From Chelonoidis abingdonii (taxonomy: Eukaryota; Chordata; Testudines; Testudinidae): a stretch of DNA of 64,000 nucleotides. Location of the stretch: positions 27,823,573-27,887,572 of the forward strand of contig NC_133770.1 of NCBI RefSeq assembly GCF_003597395.2, given 5' to 3'. Shown here in pieces: positions 27,869 through 39,274 of this stretch. Under the pieces are notes generated by a model. The model worked only from the letters and a program-made list of their open reading frames with translations, was not told the DNA's origin and did no database searches. Within the stretch, counting starts at the first letter, position 1. Every line of letters starts with the position of its first letter. Made by a program: the position numbers and the translations under genes.

Positions 27869-28319
27869 AGCCTTTCTGGATTCAGTCTGAATTGTTCCCT
27901 TCTGCCCCTGTGGACTCTGTAAGAATCCCACAGACCCTTTTTGTCAGAGTTTGTCCAGCTACAGCCCTTATCCTGCAAAACAGCTGCTCTGCATCGGTGT
28001 CTTCTGGCCTCTCCCCTGACCTTGGGTTAAGCACCATGCATAAACTCAAGAGTTACTAAATGTAACCCTTGAAGAGGAAACTCTTTCAAGAGTTACACTT
28101 AGTATGCATGTGCTTCTCTCTTTTTAATTTGCCCAGTTCTTCTGGGACACATTATGCAACTCAGACAGGTACCTGCATCGGGGGTGCTGCATAGATGGCT
28201 TACTAATCCTTAAGGCCCTGATCAAACTCCCATTGAAGTCAATAGAAAGCTGCCTGAATGGGCATTGGATCAGGCCATATTTGACCATGGGCCTTGGTGA
28301 ATGCAAGATTGTGGTTGGC

Positions 28320-28760
28320 TAGGACTCAAGACCAATGTTGGTTAAATTTTTTCACTAGAAAATGTTGATTTGTCAAAACCAAGACTATTCACAGGATAGG
28401 ATCAGTTTCAACAAATTTCCCATTTTGAAATTTAAAAAAATAAGTTTTGAAATTGTTGAAATGTCGTATTTGGACACTTTCTAAATTAAAATGCTCTGTT
28501 TCTTGGGTCAAAACTTTCCATTTTGAAATGTAAGCTAATTTATTGTATAAAAAAAAGTAAAAAAAAATGAAATCAAAACAAAATGTTTTGAAATTATTGA
28601 AAAAAAATGTCAGATGGCCCAATCTGATTTGATTTTTTTTATTTTCAGTTTGTGTACATTTTCGAGATTTCAACTTTTTGTCCCTATTCGGGCTGGGAAA
28701 CATTTTCACTTGAAAATTCTCATGAGATGGAAAATAGATTCCCACCCAACTCTGCTCAAT
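28320..28760. repeat. AT-rich interspersed repeat (TTTTGAAAT-rich)
   Basis: Many short units of the ccattttgaaat / ttttgaaattgttgaaatg kind occur in both orientations and make a low-complexity block about 0.44 kb long. I take it as a dispersed repeat; open frames in it are by-products. Confidence 0.5.
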
Positions 28761-28769
28761 ACTGATAAG

Positions 28770-30145
28770 TCAAAGAACACCCAGATATTTAAAAAAAGAT
28801 GAAATTCATCCCAGTGCAACGTGCCTGCAGGGCCTATACAGTATTTGAGGTCTGTGGAGGGTCTTCTAGAAGCCGAGGGCAGTAAGGTAAGTTTTATGTA
28901 CAGAGATGATAAAGTATCAGAGAAAACAAAAGACATCATTATTACTTGATTGTGCAAATGATTAGATAAAGAGCTTGCCTTCTTCATAAAATATCTGGTG
29001 CAGTAAACATGAAATTTAAATAAGTTACAAGCTGTATTCACATGCAATGGGACTTTTAAATGCTTAGAGGTGTAATGAGTACTTTTTGGAAAAGCACCAG
29101 TTGTCTACAGCCAGTTAGGGTATAATCTCAGTCCAGCACACTCTCCCTGTTCATTTGGGTCAGTGGTATGGTTTTCTTATGCCAGCTTCTACTGCAGACA
29201 CAGCAGCTTCGTCCATTTTTAGAATAAGTTTGGCAGATGAAGAGGCAAACTATGAAAAAAAATTTCCTAGCCACCATTTCTGTTTCTTTGGTTAGTTCCA
29301 CAGAGATCCTGTGTCCAATGCAAATTTGGTTTCTTTTTTCTGCATGGTTGCTATCATTGTTTTTTCTCCCTGTTGCACACTCTGCAATATATGTTCGAGC
29401 AAAATATCATCAGCAAGTTTTCTTTAATAGACCTATAAAAGCTATTTTCTTTTCATTTAAAAATATTGCCTAGTTACTCCTATCTCATCACAAGATTTGC
29501 ATTTTCTAAACAAATAATTTTTAAATGGGCAATGAGTTCTCAGAGATTAATTGTAAAAATTGAGAGTCTCTTTCAGTACAGCTGAATTGCATAGCCCCCA
29601 TGTCACAAATGTACACTGCTGGAAAGAATATTATGCATGTATAAAAGTGTGAACTGTATAGGCTGCCCAGTTTTCCAAATGTTGTATAGCATTGGTTTCT
29701 ACTCTGATTCGTTGTTCTCAAACTACCATAACACACAATGATCACCGATCCCTAAAGACACAAAAAATCAAGCCATTACCTGACAAACCAACAGGTTTTC
29801 TATTTCCCAAACGTTCTGGGTCAGTCTGTCCCTGAGATGAGGATTAGGGCTGTATAGAGAACTCAGGAGGCTAAGGTTTATCTGTTCCTGCCAATTGCTA
29901 CTTCTGACTGAACGTGTTAAATGTACCCTCTGGAAAGATGTATGCTCTCTGCTTCAAAAAGGAACAGTACATCAGTGTTGAAACTTAATATGGCAGCTAC
30001 TAGTTTCGGGCTTCAGATATGAGAGAAGCCCACTACAATTTGCACTTGCTTTTGAAAAGCATGTGTGAGATTGGAGGATTTGTAATGACAAACTGTTTAA
30101 CTACAGTTAGAGTGTAAATGTTAGTATGCTTTGTATGAGGCAACA
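28770..30145. other. Gene-free stretch
   Basis: AT-rich sequence with no identifiable transposon, RNA gene or exon. The longest open frame (28706-29047, minus, 113 codons) straddles the low-complexity repeat and has no recognisable similarity. Confidence 0.5.
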
Positions 30146-30149
30146 TTGT

Positions 30150-30335
30150 AAAACCCAAATATTCAAAAATTGTGAATCAAGCCTTAGCAACTAATGAAAT
30201 TGGCGTAAAAATCCTGAGATTTAGAAAATAATAAATTCTGGGTTCTTTTTATTTGCCTTCTGGTGTTGGAACATTTAAGGTTCACACTTTCAAGTTTTTA
30301 TCTGCAGATATGAGGGCTTTGAACTTACTTTAAGA
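30150..30335 (+). repeat. Partial copy of the 36.0-36.3-kb TIR repeat family
   Basis: It shares the phrases tttttatttgccttctggt and ttaaggttcacactttcaag (36.1 kb: tttttatttgcattttggt and taaggctcatctttaaagtc). The ends are eroded, so boundaries are approximate. Confidence 0.55.
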
Positions 30336-30348
30336 AAAAAAGAGAAAG

Positions 30349-30631
30349 CTTAGGCCTTGTCTACACTACGGGGAGCAATCGATCTAAGTTATGCAACTTC
30401 AGTTATGTGAATAACATATCTGAAGTTGATGTACTTAGATCTACTTACCATGGGGTCCACACTATCTATGTCGATGAGAGACATTCTCCCGTCGACTCCC
30501 CTACTGAGTATAGAAGTTGACGGGAAAGCGATCTGTGGTCAATGTAATGGGTCTTCACTAGACCTGCTAAATCACTGCTGATGCATCAATCACCATGTGT
30601 TGATCCCCCTGTAAGTGTAGAGAAGCTCAGG
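30349..30631. mobile_element. TIR element, TAGGCCTTGTCTACAC ends
   Basis: The left end ttaggccttgtctacac and the right end gtgtagagaagctcagg are inverted with a few mismatches. About 283 bp. The interior has paired acttcag / ctgaagt segments and gtcgac-containing arms. Confidence 0.65.
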
Positions 30632-30639
30632 TGGTAACC

Positions 30640-31903
30640 TGATTCCAGAAGCTGGGGCTCTAGCAAGAGGATGAAACATTGTGATCCATGAGGTAAAATT
30701 GCAAGAGTTGGCAAAATTGATAAAGACATGGTGAAGATATTGTGGTTAATGGCTACATTGCTGGACAAAGATGCAAGAAGGATTTTAAGGTATAATGTTA
30801 GGGAGTGAATAAATAGCAAGCCTCTGCCCAGCTACCTAAAGACTGCTACATGGTTAAAATAATGTTACGTATAACAATGTTTTACACAGTTAACTTGCTG
30901 AAATACACTCCTTGTTAGCAGTTAAACCCTGGAACATTATGGCAGAAATGCATTTCTAAAATAACATGCCATTGTACTGTGAAAATGTTAAGGTAAGACT
31001 GTCAATATATTTAATAGGTATAACACTGAAGTTATTTAAGCTTCTTCAATTTGAAATCACAGAAGCACTACCCCAAGTTAAGTAGTTTTTGGCAGATGGA
31101 AGAACAAGATAGCTTGCTATTTTTTCTCCCTGCTTAAGGGTAAAATGCTATATGACAGAGCACCGAAAACCACGCTGCTTTAACAGCAAATTTATGTCAT
31201 CTACTGTTTTAGTGAGCTGGAATTATAAAATACTGCTTGTGTCACAAGTATGAAAAAATAATGTAGGGCACTGAGGTTTCTCAGGATATATTTCATTTAA
31301 TGCTGAATTGTAAATTCATATTCACTGCAGCGGTTTTCCAAAGAAGTTGTACTTTACACACATTTACAAAAATAATTTGTTCTGGTGCCAGAGAAGACTG
31401 CTGGAGGCCATGTTCTTGCAATGGCCAATGCAGGATGTCGTCCGGAGTATTATTATTATGATTATTTTTAATACCTAAATTTAGGCTCTGCACAGCATGG
31501 AAGCAACTGATAAACTCAGTTGCTACAAAGCTTTCAAAGATACCACCAGCAACTTTCTTTCTCTCCCTTCCACGCAAGATGTGTTATTTATATATACATA
31601 TGCAGGGTATATTTGAGTCATTGTGATGATATGGAGCATTAAGTTTCCTTGGTATTTACAAAACTGACAACTTCTGAGAACTGAACCAGGAACATGTTCA
31701 GAAAATGATTAAATCCTGTTCTTTTTTATGGGTGCTGCAGCTGGGGATGTGTTTGTCATTAGAAGTAGAGCTTTAAATTAACTTGAACAATGAGTTCCTT
31801 TTGGTGTACCATTTGTGCAACTTTTACCTATACTGAAAGTTGTTTGAAGCAAAAATGAGTAATACTGCTCCTTTTAGCACCTTGTTTACTCTCTGCATTT
31901 AGT

Positions 31904-31935
<32 letters not shown>

Positions 31936-32775
31936 ATGTAAAACGTATATGAAATTAGCAAAAGTCTATGTGTTTACAAGAAAAAATGCACAATGTACAG
32001 TTGAATTTCAAATTTTAGAATGAATTGTGCCTGGGTTTTAAGAGAACCAATAAAAGATCACATACTATTTATAAATAACTGATGCAAAATCATGTAATGT
32101 ATTGTTGTAATGAAGCACATATTTGATTCAGCTGTAATGCCTATATGAAGTAGTTCTAGTTTAGCTTTACTAATGACATCAGCCTTACAGAATTGTCTTG
32201 GAAAGCTATCCAGTCCAGGCACAAAATCTACTCTCTCATCCTCAGTAACATGATGATGATAATGAAATAAACTCATACTTTCCTCACCAGTGGAGGAGAA
32301 TTCTTGCCTGAGGGAGTGGAATTTTGCAAGGCTGAAGTACAAAGAGCCGAGTTAAAGGGACAAGAGATTTCCAGATGTTGTGGATTAAACCAAGTGATTA
32401 TTCTTAACTGTAAATGTGTAACTTTCCCCCTCCCTGAAATAGATTTAAAAATGGATATTTATTTTCAAACAAAACCAGTTGCCTTGTGAATCAGTTGGTT
32501 GGTTAGGGAGGGGGAAAAGAAAAAAGAAGTGACCTAATGCTACTGAATAAAATATCTGATCTCTCGCTGCCAGGGCTGAGTCATTTCCTGTTACAATAAC
32601 AAGACTATCATCAGCTAAACTTTTCTAGCTAGCATACAGTTTGCCGGTATGTGTATGGCTTTAATTGTGCATGTTGCTAGAAAGTTAATGTTGAAAAATA
32701 TACTGTACTAAATTTGTAAACGTCTTCTTTGTATCAAAAAGCACTAGTGGGCAATGTATTTCTAATTTATTGCTG
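30640..32775. other. Gene-free stretch
   Basis: Mostly AT-rich with no transposon identified. A compound (TG)n(TA)n microsatellite lies at 31904-31935. Short open frames are chance. Confidence 0.5.
31904..31935. repeat. (TG)n(TA)n compound microsatellite
   Basis: About 11 TG units followed by about 5 TA units, without interruption. Confidence 0.95.
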
Positions 32776-32776
32776 G

Positions 32777-32975
32777 TATACTTCTACCCTGATATAACGC
32801 TGTCCTTGGGAGCCAAAACATCTTACCCTGTTATAGGTGAAACCGCATTATATCAAACTTGCTTTGATCTGCCGGAGCGCACAGCCCCCCCCCCACCTCC
32901 CCGAGCACTGCTTTACCACATTATATCCGAATTCGTGTTATATCGGGTCGCGTTATATCGGGTTGGACGTGTATT
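32777..32975. mobile_element. Mariner-like/other MITE, CCCGATATAACGC ends
   Basis: Ends are tatacttctaccctgatata at the left and cgttatatcgggttggacgt at the right, which are inverted copies over about 20 bp with a few changes. Extra copies of the ttatatcgggt unit make the right side internally repetitive. A C run and the sequence ctccccgagcactgctttac fill the middle. A TA dinucleotide at each edge would suit a Tc1/mariner target site, but superfamily is uncertain. Confidence 0.65.
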
Positions 32976-33424
32976 ATAAACTCTGATTTTTTAATATTCC
33001 CCAAACTCTGAATATAATGTTGTAATTCCAGCAAGGGATTCTGCACATATCAGACTGTACTAATATCATCAGAGCTCTCTGAGATGGAACTTGGAACCTT
33101 ACTTTCAGTTGTATTTTATTCTCAGAAATAAAGTATAGACCTATATTGGACCTATCAGTCCTCATCCTCAAAGGAAACCTGCACATCACTTTCAAAAGAT
33201 GAGCCTGGGAGCTTAAATTCATTACTCTGCAAGACACCAAAAATCATGACCTGAACAGAGACTCCGGATTTATGGTTTATTACAACACTCTGTAACCCAC
33301 TAATCTCCTCTTTTTGTTCTATGACTTCAGAGTTGTTAATGGGCCACGCTACTTTGAATGGTCCCTTACAATATGTGCTAACTGCTTGTGCTAAATAATC
33401 TGTTCCACCCTGCATTTTGCTGTG

Positions 33425-33530
33425 ATGCTGGGATTTCCCAGCTCTGTGTGGTTTGAAAGCTTGTCTCTCTCACCAACACACCTTGGTCCAATAAAAGATA
33501 TTACCTCACTTACCTTGTCTTTCTATTAGG
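33425..33530 (+). repeat. Interspersed repeat fragment (ggtccaataaaagatattac type)
   Basis: The phrase gaaagcttgtctctctcacc, then ggtccaataaaagatattac and cttaccttgtct is a dispersed turtle repeat that I recognise by eye. The class is unknown to me. About 100 bp retained. Confidence 0.5.
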
Positions 33531-33534
33531 GCAT

Positions 33535-36010
33535 CTTGTCTGTCCCCTGTCCATGGAAGACTATTTCCTTCAGCGTACCCTCCAGTGCTTTCTCCAGTGT
33601 AAAGGACATGTTTCAACAATCCTTTATAATTTGCTGAGGTGTGAGTACCCAGAATTCCAATGGACTTCAACTGGAGTTGTGAGTGCTCAACACCTCTGAA
33701 AACTAGGCCCCAAGTGTCTCAAATTAGGCACTTAAAATAAGTGGATAGTTGAAAATGAAGACTATAGCTTCTCTGTGCATTTATTACCCCTTCTGGGAAA
33801 TGGGCATAATACCTTGAAAAGCACACTGAGATCGTTTAGTTAAATGGCAACATATAATTAGAGAATATTGTTTTCAGAGAAATCAAAAATAGCACTTCCT
33901 CTTGATTCTGGATTTACGTTTGATGTATATATTGACTGTGTTCAGTCTCATTCTCTCAGAATCATTTTCACTAATTGTATCCCATAGTCACCTAATTGAT
34001 GTCTCAATCTCCTATATCCCAGTCCCTCTGTTTGTGTGGAACCCAAACAACTTTAATGGCATTACTTATGGAATAAAATGCTATTGGAATTTTCCTTCCG
34101 TCTGCATTTTTAAACAAATTTCTTTTCCTTCCTTTCTTTTTTCTGCTCGGCATAAAAAAAGCAGAAGACCTAGGCTGATATTTGTGGAGTATTAAAACAT
34201 GATGGTGTCGCTGTGTAAAAATCGTTATGCTCTATTCCCCAGCGAACAGGAACATTATCGTGCACTCCTGGATAAAGTCACTGATTATACTGTTTAGGCC
34301 ATGAAAGCAAGATGTGTTGCAAGTCTCTGGGTTTCTGTAATTAAAAAGTTGTAAATGCTTAGGTTGGTTTGTAAGTAGCTTTTGAGATCACTGTCAGAAA
34401 TTCAACTGTGCATGGCAGCCGTTATGTATTCTTCCATTCTTTCAGGAATGGAAAATTACTGGTGTTTGCTTATATACAAACAAATGTTGGCTGTAACTTG
34501 CATAGGTAGTTTTCCAGGCTGTATGTATGGACTGGCTTTATAATTGCTTCAGATCCTCTCTGTCTTCAGAATTATATATCAAATATCCAGGCTGTCATTG
34601 CCATCTAAAGGTTCCCTTCTTACAAGGTTATACTGCTGCATACCTTGAACATTTTTCTAAGGGCAATTTTCTTTATACACAGTGATTCCTTCCCCCTTGA
34701 GTACATCTGAAAATATAATTGAGCCCTACATTTCAACTGAGTATTAAAAATCATTTTGAAAAGCAATTTTAATAGGCAATGTTTAATACCAGCCTCTTAG
34801 AACCATCTTAAAATAAGTCTTCCAATTTGACATGAGTAACCCTTGGGTACTGATGTGTAGAAAGGGAAGAATTTTATCACTAGCAAATTATACTCTATGC
34901 AGCAGGTCAGCCAGGGATGGTTTAAAAATCCGAGCACACCTGGGTGAAACTGTAGTATAAGACCTTTGGTACATAAACTCCCCTGACTCTATTTCAGAGA
35001 ACAGTGAGTTCCCAGTTCCAAGGAGGGGGGAATTGATGTCATTGAGAAGATATTACCTTGCTTTGAAGTTGGTAGATGTGTTCAAAGTTCTCTGGGGTGT
35101 TCTCAGACCTGAAAAATGTGCCTCACCACGGCTGTGAGACAGAGGTAGTCTTTTTCTCTGTAGATTTTGACTGCAGTTTGCTCTATAACTGTTGCTTTAA
35201 CTAGAATGCAAACAAAAGGCTTTTAGGAAAATGGCTCTTGTTTGGAGCTCTTTAAGGAAATGTGGTGAGAGGGAGTGCTAAACAATTTTGGCAGCACTAG
35301 TGGAAACAACAGCAGAAACAAAAATGCACAAAAGGGAAGGAACTTGGGCAATATTGGTAGGTGCCAGTATTGTTATTAGCTGATGAGTTCCTGTGAAGTG
35401 TGCACATCGTTTGGTAATAACAATATGGGAAGTTATTGGCAGTGATTTTGCCAACCTTCAGGAAAACACTGAGGATAAGAGTTATCTGAGAGAGAGGGCA
35501 AAGGGAAACTACTCTCCCACTTGTGGGGGCCACATAAGGGTTTGGCAGAATTCCAATCCCTTCCTACTCCCCTAGGGGCGGGGTGGGTGATGGAAGGGTC
35601 GGGGCTCTATTCCCCTGTGCACACCAGCCAGCAGAGCTACCCAATCATGTAGTAAGCAAATAGCAGTAGTTACCTAATCTCTTTGCCCCACAAACTCTAC
35701 AACGTCTCAGAGAACTCCCTCTGATGGTGTGTAGCGCTACACTTGCCTCTTGACCACATGCTGTACCCACGAGGCACAGCCCAGCATATAAGTATTTTCT
35801 CCATTCACTGAGTCTATGGATTTTTAAAAGGCCAGAAACTATATAAAACAGTATGCAAATATTCCAGTAACTAGAGCTGGGCCCAAACCAATGCCCTTGA
35901 ACTTTGTGGGTGTTCTAAATCTTAAATACAGATCTAGATTTGAATTTTGCAAATGGCTCATATTTTTGCAGTGGGGCTACCTCAAACACCCAGGCAAAAA
36001 CACCTCAATA
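33535..36010. other. Gene-free stretch
   Basis: Low repeat content. A cacctaagtg-type repeat trace lies at about 33650-33745. The longest open frame is 97 codons (33902-34195) with no similarity recognised. No RNA gene is seen. Confidence 0.5.
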
Positions 36011-36015
36011 TATGG

Positions 36016-36333
36016 CAGTGTTGCCAACCCCAAACATTCAAAGCTCAGAAGTCAGGCCCCTAAAATAATGAGATTAAAAAAAATACCTTGAGGTTATTTT
36101 TATTTGCATTTTGGTTTTTGAGCCTTTAAGGCTCATCTTTAAAGTCTTTCTTCACAACCACGGGGGCTAGATACTTACTTTTATTTTTTAAAATGAAAAC
36201 GGAGATTCTCACATAATCTCTTGACCCTGGAGCAGAGGTTTTCACTAATCTCATGACTCTGGAGCAGAGGCTATATGTAAAACATTAATTATAGCAAGAC
36301 TCATGATAAAATCATAGGACTTGACAAAGCTGG
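36016..36333 (+). mobile_element. TIR element of the CAGTGTTGCCAAC family
   Basis: The left end is cagtgttgccaacccc; the interior holds tttttatttgcattttggtt and atgataaaatcatag. The right end is eroded. Shares sequence with 30150-30335 and terminal sequence with 24197-24511. About 0.3 kb, no coding capacity. Confidence 0.6.
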
Positions 36334-36334
36334 T

Positions 36335-37080
36335 ACTTGAAATCCACATAAAAACCTTTGAGCTTTGGCCCTTCACTGATAGTTACACTACAATAAGAGG
36401 AATTATTTGAGACCAGTAGTTCAGAATACTATGCACAAGGTTTTTTTTAAATATTGATTACTCCCTGAGTGAATAGATAGTAAAAAAAACCCCAAAACGG
36501 TTACCTAACAAAATTGAGTATCACTCGAATCATCATAAATGAAGCAACATACTGTTTAGTAATGTCTGCAATGTACATACAGACACTAGTGATGTTATCC
36601 ATGACGTATTTCATTGTAATGACCTCTGTGTCAGGTTCTAGTCAGTGATGAAGTTAAAGTGTAAGCTTTGTATCCGGGGAGATTCCACAGCAATGAGTCG
36701 AAGGTGAAATGCCAGCAGTGAAGAATGATTAATTGGTGCATTGTCTGAAATATCTGTCATAATACATACTTCTGATATGTGAAAGGAGGGCATGCAGTAA
36801 TACAGCAACAGGATGAATGACGGAGGAAGCATAGAGTGAAAGAGTTTATACCAATACGATGATTAGGAAAACAGCTGTGATAAAAAGGGCAATAATGCTG
36901 CTCAGTGCTGAACGGGGCTAATGTGCAGTCCAATGTTTAGAGCTCCAGCTGTTTCTTTAAATGTGAACTGTTTTCACTTTTGTACACCTCATCTGTGTGT
37001 TGAAAACTTGCAACCCCAGTGATTCATATCAGCAGAACTAAAATAATATTTTATTGCAGGCACTTGGCGTTGCTCGCTGA
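36335..37080. other. Gene-free stretch
   Basis: AT-rich sequence with no repeat, RNA gene or exon that I can identify. Confidence 0.5.
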
Positions 37081-37084
37081 AAAT

Positions 37085-37222
37085 GAAGGCTCCGATCCTG
37101 CAAAGATTTAGGCATATTGACACATTGAAGTAAACGGGACTATTCACATGCTAAATGTTAAATCAGTGGGACTACTCATCTGCTTAAAGATAAGCACTTG
37201 TTTAACTGTTTGCAAGGTCAGG
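37085..37222. repeat. Degenerate palindromic repeat (gatcctgcaa ... cttaaagataagca)
   Basis: The pattern gatcctgcaaagatt, gggactattcacatgct, gggactactcatctgctta matches other copies at 51485-51710 and 56565-56695 (agtcaatgggaccactcacg). It is an old dispersed mini-element. Confidence 0.5.
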
Positions 37223-37851
37223 GTGCAAAATGGTTTCTATGACACCCACTGTTTCCCATGCACTCATAACTTTATTAGTAGGATTTATGCTGTATCATTA
37301 GCCTGATATTTAGAGATACAGTACGCTCACATGTCCTGTTAAAGTCAGTGGTGGCTTCTGGTGCTCAGCATCTCACCAGAACATTGTAAATTTATATTTT
37401 TCAAAATTGTCCCTGAAAAACAGAAAAATATGTTTTATTGGTTGTTCTGCTAAATCTTCTTTAAATTTTTGTTTTCTCTTTCGGTGGTTAGTAGTGATAC
37501 TGTCTGACCTTTCCTTGAATAGCTTAGTCATGCCATGGGATTATTTTCAAAAGCAGCAAATTCTGAAAGCAGATTTTTTTTTAATTCATTATTTTGAAAC
37601 TCAGAAATTCTGGTTTTGAAATGTTCAATTCAGAAAAAAAAAGAGACCATGATAACTGAAAATAGTCTGGTCACAATACATAATGGCATTGATACATGGT
37701 TTGGGTTTTACTTATATTTCAGAGGGATTATTTTTTACTTTTTTTTTTACATTTTTCTTTTATCTCTAGTCATCAAGTAGGGTAGACTTCATGAGCATTA
37801 AATTACCTTAGTTGTAACATTAACCTCTAAATCAAAAAAATGTTCATTCAT

Positions 37852-37887
37852 GCACGTGCGCGCACACACACACGCACACACACACAA
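37852..37887. repeat. (CA)n microsatellite, interrupted
   Basis: CGTGCGCG start followed by two CA runs with a single CG interruption. Confidence 0.95.
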
Positions 37888-38149
37888 AATGAAGAAAATA
37901 ACTTTTAAGACCCATAAAGATCTTGTGTACTAGAAAAGATTAAGGTCAAGTTAACGTGGACCCATTTTCTCCCCCACCTTTTATTGGTTTTTTTCCCCAC
38001 AAAATCTTTGAAATTCGAGTAGTTATTGTTGTTAATTATCTGTTTGTACTAGTGCCCACAGTGTGTTAGGCGCTATGCAAATATAAATGTAGGCATCATT
38101 TCTGCCCCAAAGGGTGTATACTTAGAAGCCAGAATCCTACAAAGGCTCA

Positions 38150-38305
38150 TCTTCCTTAGATTGTAAACGCTCATTTAGACGGTAAGTTCTTTGGAGTGCG
38201 GGCAATCTTTCTGTTCTGTGTTTGTACAGCACCTAGCACAGTGGGGTCCTGTTCCATGACCTAGGGGTCCTAAGCACTGTCATAATAGAAATAAATAAAT
38301 AACAG
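38150..38305 (+). repeat. L2/CR1-like LINE or SINE 3' end
   Basis: The phrase gtaagttctttggagtgcgg, tgttctgtgtttgtacagca, cctagcacagtggggtcctg and an ATAAATAA tail parallels the copy at 62310-62440. This is the shape of an L2-type 3' end ending in a short tandem tail. Confidence 0.6.
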
Positions 38306-38345
38306 TAATATGCATGTGAGTAGTCTCATTGACATGTGAGTAAAG

Positions 38346-38696
38346 CAGGGCCACCCAGAGGATTCAGGGGGCCTGGGGTCTTTGGCGGCAGGGGGCCTCC
38401 GCTACCGAATTCCTGCTGAAGACCTGGCACTTCGGTGGCCACTCCCAGGGTGGAAGGACCCCCCCTGTGGGTCTTCAGGGCACTTCGGTGGCGGGTCCCG
38501 GAGCGGAAGGACCCCCACCACTGCCGAATTGCCGCCAAAGATCAGGAGCAGAAAAAGCTCTGGGGGCCCGGGCCCTGCGAGAGTTTTCCAGGGCTGCTGG
38601 AGCGAGTGAAGGACCCTGCTCCGGGGGTCCCGAAAAACTCTTGTGGGGGCCTGGGGCAAATTGCCCCACTTGTCCCACGCCCCCCAGGCGGCCCTG
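38346..38696. mobile_element. hAT-like GC-rich MITE with perfect 8-bp target-site duplication
   Basis: The ends are CAGGGCCACCC and CAGGCGGCCCTG. Identical GAGTAAAG octamers flank it at 38338-38345 and 38697-38704. It is 351 bp. The interior repeats ggcacttcggtgg twice and is far more GC-rich than its flanks, so the several long overlapping open frames (up to 123 codons) are compositional. It is the longer member of the family at 27700-27868. Confidence 0.88.
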
Positions 38697-39025
38697 GAGT
38701 AAAGATACTCATGAACGTAAGCATTTGGGGCCATAGTCATCCACTGCATGTTCCAACGAATGCAGCAATTCTCCCCTGTGCTATTCTCCCCTTCCCCAGC
38801 ATATAAAAGGAATGGCTCACATTACACTCATCTTCAATCAGTATACATGGGATAAACTCAAAAGCTTGGATGTCTCAGGTGAAATTCTGGGCAATTTAAT
38901 CGCAAAACTCCCATTGCCTGCAAGAAAGCCAGGATTTCACCTCTCAGCCTTGGGTATGAAATACTTAAGATTTCTTTGAAAACTGGTATGACTTTTGGTA
39001 AGGGCATCTCAGTCCTGCACCTTTC

Positions 39026-39272
39026 CAAGGCCTTGTCTATACTGCCACTTTACAGTGCTGCAACTTTCTCGTGTGGGGTCTGAAAAAAACACCCCCCTGA
39101 GCGTTGCAAGTTTCAGTGCTGTAAAGTGGCAGTGCAGAGAGTGCACCAGTGCTGGGAGCTACTCCCCTCATGTGGGTGTTTTTTTACAGTGCTAAGAGAG
39201 GTCTCTCCCAGCACTGGTGGCGCGAACACATAAGGCATTGCAGCACTTTAATTTTGCTAGTGAAGATGTACT
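39026..39272. mobile_element. DNA transposon-like element (ccttgtctatactgcc ... )
   Basis: It starts aaggccttgtctatactgc and contains paired segments: actttacagtgctgcaact against gtttcagtgctgtaaagtgg, and agtgctgggagct against tctcccagcactgg. These make strong internal inverted repeats. The right end is degenerate. Confidence 0.6.
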
Positions 39273-39274
39273 CC

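Noticed and set aside
38382..38806. Five overlapping open frames of 60-123 codons
   Set aside because: They are inside or run out of the GC-rich hAT-like MITE at 38346-38696; no transposase motif.
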